A stretch of DNA of 64,000 nucleotides from Phyto melanocephala (taxonomy: Eukaryota > Arthropoda > Insecta > Diptera > Rhinophoridae). The position numbers and the translations under genes are program-made. Below the pieces are notes generated by a model, which searched no databases, was not told the origin of the DNA, and saw only the letters and a program-made list of their open reading frames with translations. Positions within the stretch are counted from its first letter, which is position 1. Every line of letters begins with the position of its first letter. Shown piece after piece: positions 34,801 through 45,699 of the stretch. The stretch is taken from the NCBI GenBank assembly GCA_941918925.1, contig OW799233.1, positions 82,652,055-82,716,054 of the forward strand, in the 5' to 3' direction.

Positions 34801-36951
34801 AGATTTTTTCAATTATTTTACAAAGCAACCTTATAACTACAAAAGTCAAAAATACATTTTTTTATACATCAATATGTATACCGTTAATAGCAATATTTTG
34901 ATACAAAAAACAATTAAATAAAATAATAAAAAATTCAATCAACTCATCAAAGGTTAGGTTCTATTACTTTTCTTAATGGTAGCTCTACGCTGAGAATTAT
35001 ACATTAGGATGGCTCAAATTTTTGTCTTCTGCAATCAAAAAAAATGCTGTTTTGTTAGTAATACAAAACTTGGAAAATATTATTGATGTGTTTATTTAAA
35101 TTTTGCTAAAAACTTATAATAAACAAAGGCATCATTTAGGACGTTTAATGTAACGCCTTACTTTTTATATTTATATATAACTTCACCTGTATTACCGCGT
35201 ATAGCCAAGATGTTTTAAATTTTATTGAGATACAAATATGGTAATAATACGATTGTGCAGCCTCTTACCATCATAAGATTTTTGATCAATAACTTATGTA
35301 TAAATATTTCGTTTTATAAAACATTGTTAACTTTAAAATTTGTTTTTATTAAATACAGACCAAGATTATACTTATATGTTCTTTTTTTTCCTTACAAACT
35401 AATCTCTGTTCAGGAGACTAGGTGGCAAAGTTAACAGTATTTGCATTTCCGCTCTACGATATGTTCCGAAATGTTATGAATAGAAATAATTGCAAATTCA
35501 AATTAAAAGAAATAAAATAGAAGTGCCGTTTCATATATTGCCGATTATAACCCAAAAAAGAACTTTCAGATTTGGTTCTAACATATCGAAATTATTTAAA
35601 ATTTCTTAACATCTACCAAGTATTACCATCATTTGAAGCAATACGTCATCTAGAAAATTAGCTTAAATATATCGTTTTTGTCTGATAAAAGCGGAGTATT
35701 TTACTGGGACAGTTGTATCAAAACATTTATCTAAATACGTGACAATAAAATAAATTTGTTTTTGTTTTTCTTTTCAATATATTTGTAAAAATGAAAATTT
35801 CATACGCATTTAGATAAGCAGGCAGTTTTACAAATTTCGCTATTGAATTTAAAATTAAATCAAAAATTATTGCCTTATAAATATTTGGGTGAGTGTGAGT
35901 TTCTTGTGTATCCGTTTGCTTTTTAGTACTAAGACAGAAATTGTTTTAAGTTAAATTATGAGGTATTTTCTGTGCAAATTTTAAAATGTTTAAAAAATTG
36001 AAAAAAAAAACAATAAAAAATGTTTTTATCATTTTAAAATTTTGAAAAATTACGACGATATGACAATGCGATAGATAACATACCTCATGAATTCAGCAAT
36101 TGTAAAACAATGAATTTGAATACAATTAAATACAATTTTAGATTTTTTCAATGTCAATTGTTATAAATAGGTTTGATTTTGCTTACATAATTCTTAAAAT
36201 ACTTAAACTCAATCTAACAAATCTCGCACAAACTAGATTAACAGTTCGTACAAATTTGACCCGTTTATTAGCCGAATTCAAATATTTATATACAAAACAT
36301 AACCTTTACATACTACAAAGTCAAAAGTAGGTGCATTGCGCTAAGAAAATGTATATACAGATCCTAACTAAATTACTAGGTTGTAATCTATTTGTTTGTC
36401 AAATTCAGCCTATTCAGCTTAATTGAGCACATATCCCAACAAATACCGGTTAGTTAATTTAAAAAGAGATACAGTTTTTTGTAAACACAAGTTTAATTAA
36501 GAGTATTAATTAATTAAAAATTTTGTAAAAAAATCGTCTTGTTCATAATTTTAAGAACCGATTATAAATATGTGGGTTCAATCTGAAAATTATAGGGTAG
36601 AAATTTATAGTGTATTATTGAAACGAAGGGAAAAGTGAGTGTTCCACAAATCATCTATAACTAGTTCTTAAGACTAAAAAGTTCAAAACTATAAATCAAT
36701 TTAAAAAGTCTATATTAATAAATGTTTTTCACTTTCTTTAAAATCTATGAATATTTAAGATTGCACACGCTTACAAATTTGTTTATATAGTTTTGAAAAT
36801 ATTTAAATATTTTATGTTTCCTAATCTTATAGCTCAATTACAAATAGAATAATTTACATGATAGGAATATTATTTATTTTAGCAATTATCTGATTAATAT
36901 TGTTTTATTATACATATGTATAGAAAAACTAGCTGCATTCGTACAATATAC
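31807..36951. other. Long AT-rich stretch without identified genes
   Basis: No repeat ends or recognised coding. A (CTT)n tract lies near 33038-33053. On the minus strand it makes a Lys-rich small frame (MKIRRMVEDESMKKKKKQK) that may be chance. Motifs of the type tggcaacactt (34331) and tgttgccagtggc (33613) occur but have no clear role here. Confidence 0.5.
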
Positions 36952-37185
36952 TTAATTTTTGTTTGTAACGTGTACTCGTTTAAAGTTACATAATTGCTCA
37001 ATTCGCAACCTGTCGTAGGAGTCGTAGGCTGTGAGAAATTCACTTCTCCATATTGAAGAAAAACAGGTAAAACTGTTGTAAGTGTTGTATGAATATTTAA
37101 TGTAGAAATTATCATCAAAATGTCTACAACTATTGCGACGTACAATTCTTATGAGAGCTTGTGAAATGGGCAAATGTACACACAT
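36952..37185 (-). CDS. Candidate small coding region, unidentified
   Basis: A 77-codon minus-strand frame whose last third reads SEFLTAYDSYDRLRIEQLCN followed by FKRVHVTNKN and TAA. The residue mix is coding-like in an AT-rich setting. A pyrimidine-rich acceptor (gtttttcttcaatatggag) sits just before SEF, so this may be only a terminal exon from about 37040 down to 36952. An overlapping frame (VNFSQPTTPTTGCELSNYVT) is also open across the same bases, which weakens either call. No homologue recognised. Confidence 0.25.
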   Translation of the reverse strand: MCVHLPISQALIRIVRRNSCRHFDDNFYIKYSYNTYNSFTCFSSIWRSEFLTAYDSYDRLRIEQLCNFKRVHVTNKN

Positions 37186-38963
37186 ACTAAATGTACGAAT
37201 ATAAAATAAATTTATTTAAACAATCAAATTGAAATCCATTCACAACAATAAATTTATTGTACAAAAAAAAAAAAAAAAAAACATCACAAACATAAACAGA
37301 AGTAGAAGCCACAAATAAAATAAAAACAGAGAGAAATACATTAGCAAGTTGTATATTTTTTAAGATATTAAAATTTAATTAAGATGTTGACGTTTTCATG
37401 GACCATAAATGTTGCTAAGATGAATTTTAACTTTTCGCTTCACTTTGGCTTTAGAAGCGGTTTAAGTTCATTTAAAAGTACCCTGTAGTATCATTTGTAT
37501 TCGTGTTTTCTTTATCAACTGCATAGAACTACGACTTATTATTTATTATTAATTAATTTTGTAACTTTTTTGCATTTGCAATAAATAAGGTATGATAAAA
37601 CCGGCAATCCTGATAATATTGCAACTATTCGAAGGCATAAATATATATATGAATTTCTGCATGCTAAAACTATTAGCTAAAATAAATAAAAAAAACTTTT
37701 TTCCAGATCAACCCTCCGCCATGCATCGATTGAAATAATTTAAAGTGGGTGTTAAAAACTATTTATCTGTAGGTGTGTACTAATGCGTGTAAAAGGTGCA
37801 ATATTAAAAAGTGAATCTTAACATTTTTCTTTATCCTTACTCGTATTGAACATGCCATTAATAGCTGTATTCCAAATTATTATTATATTTTGTAGTGTAA
37901 GTAAATGTCGTATGTTGGCCTTAATAGTTCCAACATATTAATTTATTTTGTGGAACAACACGTTTAAAACAAAAATGTTACAATAAATTTTGTGGTTAAG
38001 ATGCCGCCCTTGTTGACAATTCATTTTCCTACTGAATGCAGCGGTTGTTGTACCAATTGTTGCTCTTCAACAAAGAAAAAAACACTTAAAAAACAATATT
38101 AAAATTTTGTATCGCACGTAAAACTGCAAAAGACATAAATTTCTACAGAGAAACTGTAACAACATTCATTCACTAAAATAATAAGAAACACATTAATTAC
38201 AGAATTTAAAACGATGTGTTATTAAGTAAGAAAATAATTTTAACCTAAAAGACAAAATTTTAAATACTCTATGACCGCACGGATACAACGTGGTTTACTA
38301 TTACTATTTCATGTGTTGAATAGTCTTTAGATGATAACTTTGTCACATATTTGTGACATTCTCTATTTATTTCTCCGATTATCGGTTCGTAACTATGTAT
38401 TAATACCTAATATTGCCACGAGAAGTGTATTCAGTTTGTATGATTTTGTTTAACAAACAAACAATTTCATATATTATAAAAGAATAAATAGAAATAAAAA
38501 CTAAAGTAAAAATATTATTACACTTTAATAAAATAAATAACTAAGAAAATTGGTTTACTAACTTTTTTCAATATCGTCTCAATGTTAGCAATCGGGTATT
38601 GGTGTTGCGGGATTCGGGATTCGAGAGAAAATAATTTGGACTTAAACCACTTTGTTAAGATGATAAAACTTATAAAGATGAAAGAAAATTACCTTTATGT
38701 TCTTTAAAGGTTTTTTAGAAAAATTGAGGTATTACAAGTTAAGTCTTGAGTCAATTTTGTTACCGACCTGTGCGAGAAATTGTCGTATTTTTTACAGGAG
38801 CGCATTTTTATTACTTTTAAATAAATAAAAACGTAAATAACACTGCTACATACGATAAAATGTACACAGTGTTATCTCTATAACTAAAACAGTTATCGCT
38901 ATAATATTTTATCAGCAGAGGGATTAATGGATGTAGGACCATTTTGCATAAAAAAGTCAATTT
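37186..38963. other. AT-rich DNA, nothing recognised
   Basis: A+T-rich with a poly-A run near 37263-37280. A small direct repeat, gggattcgggattcg, lies near 38609. No gene seen. Confidence 0.5.
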
Positions 38964-39221
38964 CTAAAAAAAAGGTAACATCAATTCCTTAATAATTGCA
39001 TTCAAACTTTTAACCAAACTCCGATGTATAAAACGATGAACCGTGGTTTTCCTCTCCGAAAAAGTTGTGTTTTTTAAGATACGAGGTTGAGGAAGTAAGG
39101 CATCGATACGCAGCTTCTGAAAACCAGTGTTAACAATCAATGATTTTAAGAAAATAGTTTTACACACATCGATAACTTTATTTAGTTTTTTACTATCAAT
39201 GATGTCTTCAAATAAATACAA
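38964..39221 (-). CDS. Candidate small coding region, unidentified
   Basis: An 85-codon open frame on the minus strand has varied composition, for example SLIVNTGFQKLRIDALLPQP and TFSERKTTVHRFIHRSLVKS. It begins just after an in-frame TGA with no ATG near its start (the first codon is TTG) and ends in TAA. It could be a terminal exon or a pseudogene fragment. I do not recognise it, and chance is possible. Confidence 0.25.
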   Translation of the reverse strand: MYLFEDIIDSKKLNKVIDVCKTIFLKSLIVNTGFQKLRIDALLPQPRILKNTTFSERKTTVHRFIHRSLVKSLNAIIKELMLPFF

Positions 39222-41834
39222 TTTTCAATCTGAACTGCGATAATAAAATCTTAAATTTATTTTTCATAAGAAACATTGCAAAATTATTATTAAAATCCAA
39301 AGTTTATTTAAACTCTTTAAAAAACTCTTATAGTTTTCAATCAATTTTTAAAACATCTGTACGCATTAATGAGCTTCATGTAGATTCATATCAATACGGC
39401 ATAAGGCTTTAACATTGGGTTTAAAATAAATATTATGCGTTTTAGTAGAGCCTATACTCTATCAGTCATGTGTTTGAATTTTAAATATAGTAAAGCTTTT
39501 TAGAGGTATTTTCAATTTAAATCATTGTAATATTTCAAAAAGTGTTTTCAACCATGTTCTGCAGTCTACAATAAATTTTAGGTTTTTTTCTATATCTCCT
39601 TTAGCATATTTGTGAAACACCTAATATTTAAGGTGACTTTCTAAATTATTTTTGATATTTTTTCAATTACTAATTTTTTGTTAAGTATTTATTTTGCTTA
39701 TCCAAAACGCATTTTCATTATTACCATCATCTTATAAATAGGTAAGAGCAACTCGAATATGCATAATACAACACATTGCATAGTGAAGGGCACGAAATAT
39801 CAGTAAAATTAGCATCCAGTCTGTCAATTCGTTAACTCAACCATACCTGTTGCGCCTTTTACTTACATGAAATAAGAACTAAAATTTAAAATTCTTAAAT
39901 AATGTTTGCACTCCTTCTATTCTCTGCCAAAACAATAAAACACTTTTATGTTATGTAATTGTATAATTTTCGAATACAGGTTAATGGCATGATTTACGTT
40001 TAAAAACAAATAAAATATGAGGCATATGAATACAAAAAAATTAATAAAATTAAACATTTTAAGTTCTGGTGAATTTTAATACTTTTGTCGCCTATAATTT
40101 GGTACGATAACACCTTAAATGCGTATAAAGACATTATTAAATTGTATAACATAACATAAAATTAGTTTGATTCATTTATCTGAAAGTGAAGAAAGTTTAA
40201 AAATTAACACACAACAATTAAATAACTATTAAAATTAAGTAGAAACTTCTTATTTAAAAATATATTAGAAGAAATATGTGTCTAAAGAATTCCTAAGTAG
40301 AACAGCTTAAAAGAAAATTTTAATCCAAAACACGACTACAATTTAATAGAAAAATATCACATATTTAATTAAATTTGGTCTCTTGTCCTTAAGGCATATG
40401 AAACAACCACCTTTTGTTTGAAAATTACATCATGTTAAAAATTGAAACTATTTAAAATTTGTGTCCCGAAAGTGTACATTTTAAAATGTGGAGAAAACAG
40501 AACAGCAAATTAAGTGCTTGTCTTTAATAGCCATAATTTTTTATACAAAAATTGTATCATTATTTTTTTCTGTCTTTTTTTGCAGTCTTCTCATTTGTAT
40601 TTACGAGTAGTATTCTTTCAAAAAAAAAAAAAAAGAAAAAGGAACAGAAAGGTTATTTGTATCTAGCCTTGGGTATGATGGTCATGCTATTTTGTTCTCA
40701 CTCTACAATATCAACGATACAAAAGAATTTTTGTGTTAAATTAATATACTACTTACTGCTTGTATGTAAACAAGCATAAGTTAATGTAGCAATTTATAAA
40801 AGTACATACCATTATGTATTTTATATATAAAATTAAGGAATCTTATAGCTACAACTACCCAACTACCACACAGACAATATTTAGTTGATTAAATTCAAAA
40901 GAATAGCACACAAGAACCCAACTTATTTTCAAGTATAAAAAAAATATATATAAAAACTAAAAAAAAAGTAATTTGTCGGAGCCGACAAAACACAGCAGCT
41001 ACAAAAAATAATAGGAAAATCAGATGAAATGAAAAAAGTTTTCCAACTTTTTTAGAATTTTCTCTTTTAGAAAACGAGAAAACTACTGCAATATGGAGCC
41101 ACTATCTTTTCTTATATTTTCTTTTTCTTAAATTCACAGTGGAGGACATAAATATGTAACTTGTCGTTCGTTTTTAAGTTTCAATAGAAAAGGAAAATTA
41201 AACTTTCTATTTTATTATTGGGAGTCTAAATATGGGACCAGAAATTCTCATAATTTTTCGATATAAAATCGTAAATCTCTTAACCTAGCTTTAAGTAATC
41301 TAAGTAATTTATAAAAATTTTATGTTGAATGACATATTGTGTGTTTCATTTGAACAACGTTGCCATCGTCTTGTCTTGGAAAGAACGAAAGAACATGAAA
41401 TGGTCATTAATATCAAACTTAATGAAAGTTAATTGAAAAGTTATTTTTATTTTAATAATGCTGGTGCAAGAAATGTAAATAGAAAACAGACAATTATTAT
41501 TTGATACAAAAATGCATATGTGAATAATTAATTTAATAAATGAGCAGAGCTGGGAAAAATACTGGAAAAATTGGAAATAATTAAATTCAATATACAAATA
41601 TTGTTACACATTTTAGAACACTTTATAGAAATATTTCCTAGATTTTAATTCTGGAACAAAACTTAATCTTACATAGTTCGCTCATGTGGTTGATGTTCAC
41701 CAGGTGCTTAACTTTATAAAGAGTTTTTTAAATTTTAAAACCTGTTCAAGGATTTTTAAGTATTATCCTCATCTCTTACGCTTTGCAATCTTTCTAATCT
41801 GTTCTATAATCGTTTTGTAAATTCCATATCAGAT
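39222..41834. other. AT-rich DNA, nothing recognised
   Basis: A+T-rich sequence with scattered homopolymer runs (for example A-run near 40620). No repeat ends or coding-like stretch identified. Confidence 0.5.
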
Positions 41835-41918
41835 GCATCAAACACATAAATATGGAGAACTCTTCTATTTTCGTAAGCTAGCAACAGCTATACTTTTGCC
41901 AATTGTTTATTATTACAG

Positions 41919-41953
41919 CACGAAGCCGTTCGCCGCGGCTTAGGCTCCGATGA
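41919..41953 (+). other. GC-rich patch after a splice-acceptor-like signal
   Basis: About 35 bases of GC-rich sequence (CACGAAGCCGTTCGCCGCGG and on) follow ttgtttattattacag in very AT-rich DNA. One frame reads RSRSPRLRLR then TGA, and another HEAVRRGLGSDE. It also contains a 6-bp-stem hairpin (AAGCCG at 41923-41928 with CGGCTT at 41936-41941). It could be a short terminal exon or the end of a mobile element. A donor-like GTAAGC lies 46 bases upstream. Confidence 0.25.
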
Positions 41954-43109
41954 AATATATATATTTTTTTTTCTTTTTTGATTCAAACAATCAATTTTTA
42001 AGCATATTATAAATGTTAAATATTGTTTTTAAAGATACTTGCGTGCACATACATATATTATTCAAATGTCTATTAATTTGTAGACCTTCCTATAACGTTT
42101 ATTAATCACTTACTTTATATTATACTTAGGTTCTCGTTATGGCATCCCTGCTACCAGTCGTATCGTTAGCGCTGCCACTTACAGTACCTACATAAATAGG
42201 AAGAATTTAGTACATATTATTTTAAAACAATTTAACTTCAGTTAATAACTTTAAATATATTAAATAAAAACTTTTATGATAGAGTTATTGTGATGGCAAT
42301 TATAACGTGACGGTGTGATAGAATTGTACACACATCGTGATATCTGTCAAAATGAACAATGGTCATTTAGTTGTAAATAAAAATATGTAGTTATGCAATA
42401 ATTTTAATAAGTCAAGCTATAAACAGCTTCTTGTATTTGAAATGTTCTTAAAAACCAGATTCCATCTTCTATGAATTACAAAAATCTTTTCATTATCCAC
42501 AGCTATTATATTAGATACCAGCAGGATTAATATTTTTATTTATGTATATGTTATAATATTTCAAAAATACGCAATCATTTATTCCATATGCTTACTTGAA
42601 TGTAATAAATAAAAAACTAAATTTGCTTACTGATTATAATGTTGTGCAGCAATACACACAAAAAAACACAATCCACAAAAAACGCTCACATACTGATTAA
42701 AATACGCGCAGAGCAAATGTAAAAACAAAAAATGCTTTTTTACATATTTTGAGACAGTTACATGCGCATGTGAAAATATTGTAAATGACGAATTAATATG
42801 TAGTTAGTTAGTACACGACATGTGCATGTGGCTTGAAAGCTACATATGAAACACATACAATTGTGTACTGCATGTGAGTATCCTAAAATCTGGAATTACA
42901 CGACATGGTTTATGTTGATGTCAAAATTACGTCACAGCAACACGTGTATGTTTATTTTTACATTTCGTGTACTACAGGCTTTAGATACGTTCATTGCAAT
43001 GTGTTTACGAAACACATTTGTGATTTGTGTGTTATATTTTGAAGCAAACACTGCAACCTATGATTAAACTATAACAGAAATTAATGCAAAATTATAAACA
43101 TTCAGAACT
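41954..43109. other. AT-rich DNA, nothing recognised
   Basis: Mostly A+T-rich. A less AT-rich patch at 42126-42195 (tggcatccctgctaccagtc) has no recognised role. Nothing else seen. Confidence 0.5.
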
Positions 43110-43319
43110 TACTCGTTTTCAATGTTCAACAAATTAACAAAAATTGCACCGCAGCCTTAAACGCAATTGCCGGAGCTGACTATTTCTTATCAGCTTATTA
43201 CAAGGGCTCTGTTGTCTACAATATAATTTAGTTGCTGACCATATGGCAACGATTGTAGTCAAGAATGATAAAAACAAGAGTACGCACTTCTACTGTTAAA
43301 AATTGTTCGTTTTGCGCAT

Positions 43320-43327
43320 TGACGTCA
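43320..43327. promoter_or_regulatory. Perfect CRE palindrome TGACGTCA, possible promoter element
   Basis: The 8-bp CRE/ATF consensus lies at the edge of a less AT-rich island (43115-43340). On the minus strand, about 35 bases further on, is TCATTC, a match to the fly initiator, followed by about 170 bases with reduced A+T and then a consensus donor GTAAGT (43110-43105). This layout would fit a promoter and a non-coding first exon, but an 8-bp motif occurs by chance, and no transcript evidence exists here. Confidence 0.25.
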
Positions 43328-43339
43328 CACTAGCCTTAC

Positions 43340-45230
43340 ACTTAACAAAAGCAGAACATAAAAAGTAAGATTTATTTGAAATTAAACTATATTATTAAAT
43401 AAATTATGGCTTATATGGTAACTTACCGCTTTTGAGTTAATAAATAAAAAAACGAAGAATTGATTTGTCATTTGTCATTTATTATTTTTTGCTATTAGTT
43501 ATTATTTATTTATTTGAGCATTTCAATAAAAGTAAACTAAATTAATCAGTTGACCGAACTCTTCTAGCCTCCAGATATTCTATAGATTCGTATTAACGTC
43601 CTTAAAATAATTATTAATATTTGATATACACTTATGAGAGAAATATATGTAATGAAATATATACACTTATTACTGGCTATGTACACGTTCAATATTTGAT
43701 ATAGCGCCATATGAATTTAAATTTGAATTTTGTACGGTATTATGGAAAACTTACGAAAGACTTAAAAACTTTACCGGCTACTTTTGATTGCAACTTGTTT
43801 TACCAACATGTTTTTAAATATTTTTGATGCCCACTGTAGTTGTATAGATGTATATTTTCCAGCTGGTTCAATTTAATTTAGCTGATTTAGTTTGTTGTTT
43901 TATCCATTTGGAAATCATCATCACCAGCAGCGGTATCAGCATCAGCATCATCCATGCATTACAATCTTATTTATGTTGTTTTTTTCCCATTTCTTTTTTT
44001 TGTTTTTTGTTAATAGGAACAAAAAAAAGCTTGTTGATGTTATTTTTTACTTTAAGTTTATATGTATACATGTGTGTGTGTGTAAAGATGTTGTTTTTAG
44101 TTTGGCATCCAATTTTGTATGTCGTATTGGTTGTTTCTTATTATTGTCTTTCTTTTTGTGTGTGCTTGTATGTACATATGTCAGTATATAGAATTTAGTA
44201 TATTATTATAATTTTTGTGAATCTCCCATTATGTATGCGCATATCTTAGGTCAATATCTATCCAATATGTATATTAATCCATAGCCATTTACTTTGGTAT
44301 ATCTTTTGCTTTTCGAATACCCTACAGATCGTCTTGTTAGCAAATATATCTATGTATAGTTTTACTCTTATCATACAATATCAATAGTAATATATAATGG
44401 TTTTATTAGATTTTATTCGAGCAGAGAAAAGATAAATTTAGATATTAATCAACTTAAAATAAAAAATAAAAAAAAATTTGGTCAATTGTTTGAATAAATT
44501 TCCTCCTTGATATTTACGGTTTAATTTATAAAAATTTAAAAAGGCTTCATAAGAGGTTTGTTAATCAAATGTTTAAAAACATTTATGAATAAGGCAGTAA
44601 ATATTTAATATTGATATTAGAATTAAAAAAATATAATTTAGTTTTTAATTGATCTTTAATTGAAAAAAAAGAACAGGTTTAAAATATTAATTAGGTGTTA
44701 AGAGAAAATCATAGATTGCTGATAAACAAGTTGATAACAATTAAATTTATACATAATTTCTATCTTTGAAGGTACTTTTTTCTCCCCTTTTTTGACATAG
44801 AATAGGAGCACACGCAATTAGTTAGTTTAATTTAAAAGCGATAAAGATATGATTCAAAAATAATTTTTGTAAAAAGTTTTTCTTAAAAATCAATTACACT
44901 TAAACTGACACTAATAGCTGAAGCTAGCTGTCCAAATTAAGCTTAAGGTAAAATAATTTACAAATGTTTTCAATCTAGAGATCGAACTCTAATTTACTTT
45001 ACGTGGCATATTGAAAGCTGTCGGATTTTTAGCTAGTAAACGGCATTGTTATTGCATGTATATTTAAGCTAAGCGTTGACTAGTAATTTTTTTCAACGCT
45101 ATGATTTATTAGGTTAAGTGTAATATACAAATTCTTATATTGTATTTATAAGCGTGCTGACATACAATTTCTTATTCATGTAAATTAAAATATGTGAATT
45201 TACAATGATCTTTGTGTAATTTAAGAATGG
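43340..45230. other. AT-rich DNA, nothing recognised
   Basis: Contains a CAT/CAG-type trinucleotide patch at 43915-43955, open on both strands as His/Gln or Asp/Ala residues, and a short (TG)n at 44071. Open frames at 43848-44198 are low in complexity and membrane-like only because they are T-rich. Confidence 0.5.
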
Positions 45231-45270
45231 AACACAATATTATTCATATGAGTACCACGACTGGCTATAG

Positions 45271-45555
45271 CTACTTTAATAAACCTAATTTTTCTTTATG
45301 CAGAGTTCTTATCAAATTTTTTAGTTTCTGCAAACGCTGACGAGTTGATGTTGATAGATTTTCTTGCACATTCTCAGCCTCAGCAGCAATATTTTCGATT
45401 GAACGCACTGGACGACAATGAACACGGCTTGCTTTGTCAATTAACGATCCATTTTCATGAACTCGCTTCACAAACTGACACACAAACTGAACTACAGATC
45501 GATTTCTTGTCGAAAATTTTCCACATAAATTTCTTGAAGTCAGGAAATAAATCAC
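45271..45555 (-). pseudogene. Tc1/mariner-like transposase, N-terminal fragment
   Basis: The minus-strand frame contains VKRVHENGSLIDKASRVHCR, then PVRSIENIAAEAENVQENLS and TSTRQRLQKLKNLIRTLHKE. This is the stretch between the first helix-turn-helix and the second DNA-binding part of insect mariner-like transposases (family wording is usually ..ENIAAV..SV..P..STRHRSQQL). It is degenerate and not followed by a catalytic domain. The plus-strand frame at 45345-45665 is its shadow. Confidence 0.65.
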
Positions 45556-45699
45556 CTAAAATAAAACTAAAAATTAATATTATTCTACCTTTCAAAGTCA
45601 AAGTAATCGGGTTTTCAAATTTTAAATGTCTCATCCTTTACATACAATTTGTTATTTGTTTATGAATTCAGTGAATTTTTGTCGACTTGTCAGTACTCT

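Noticed and set aside
43848..44198. 116-codon hydrophobic plus-strand frame resembling a membrane protein
   Set aside because: T-rich sequence gives Phe/Leu/Cys runs in two overlapping frames; there is no start context or splice support.
44960..45040. B-box-like gagttcgatctct on the minus strand, a possible tRNA
   Set aside because: No matching acceptor stem, anticodon arm or A box at proper spacing could be drawn.
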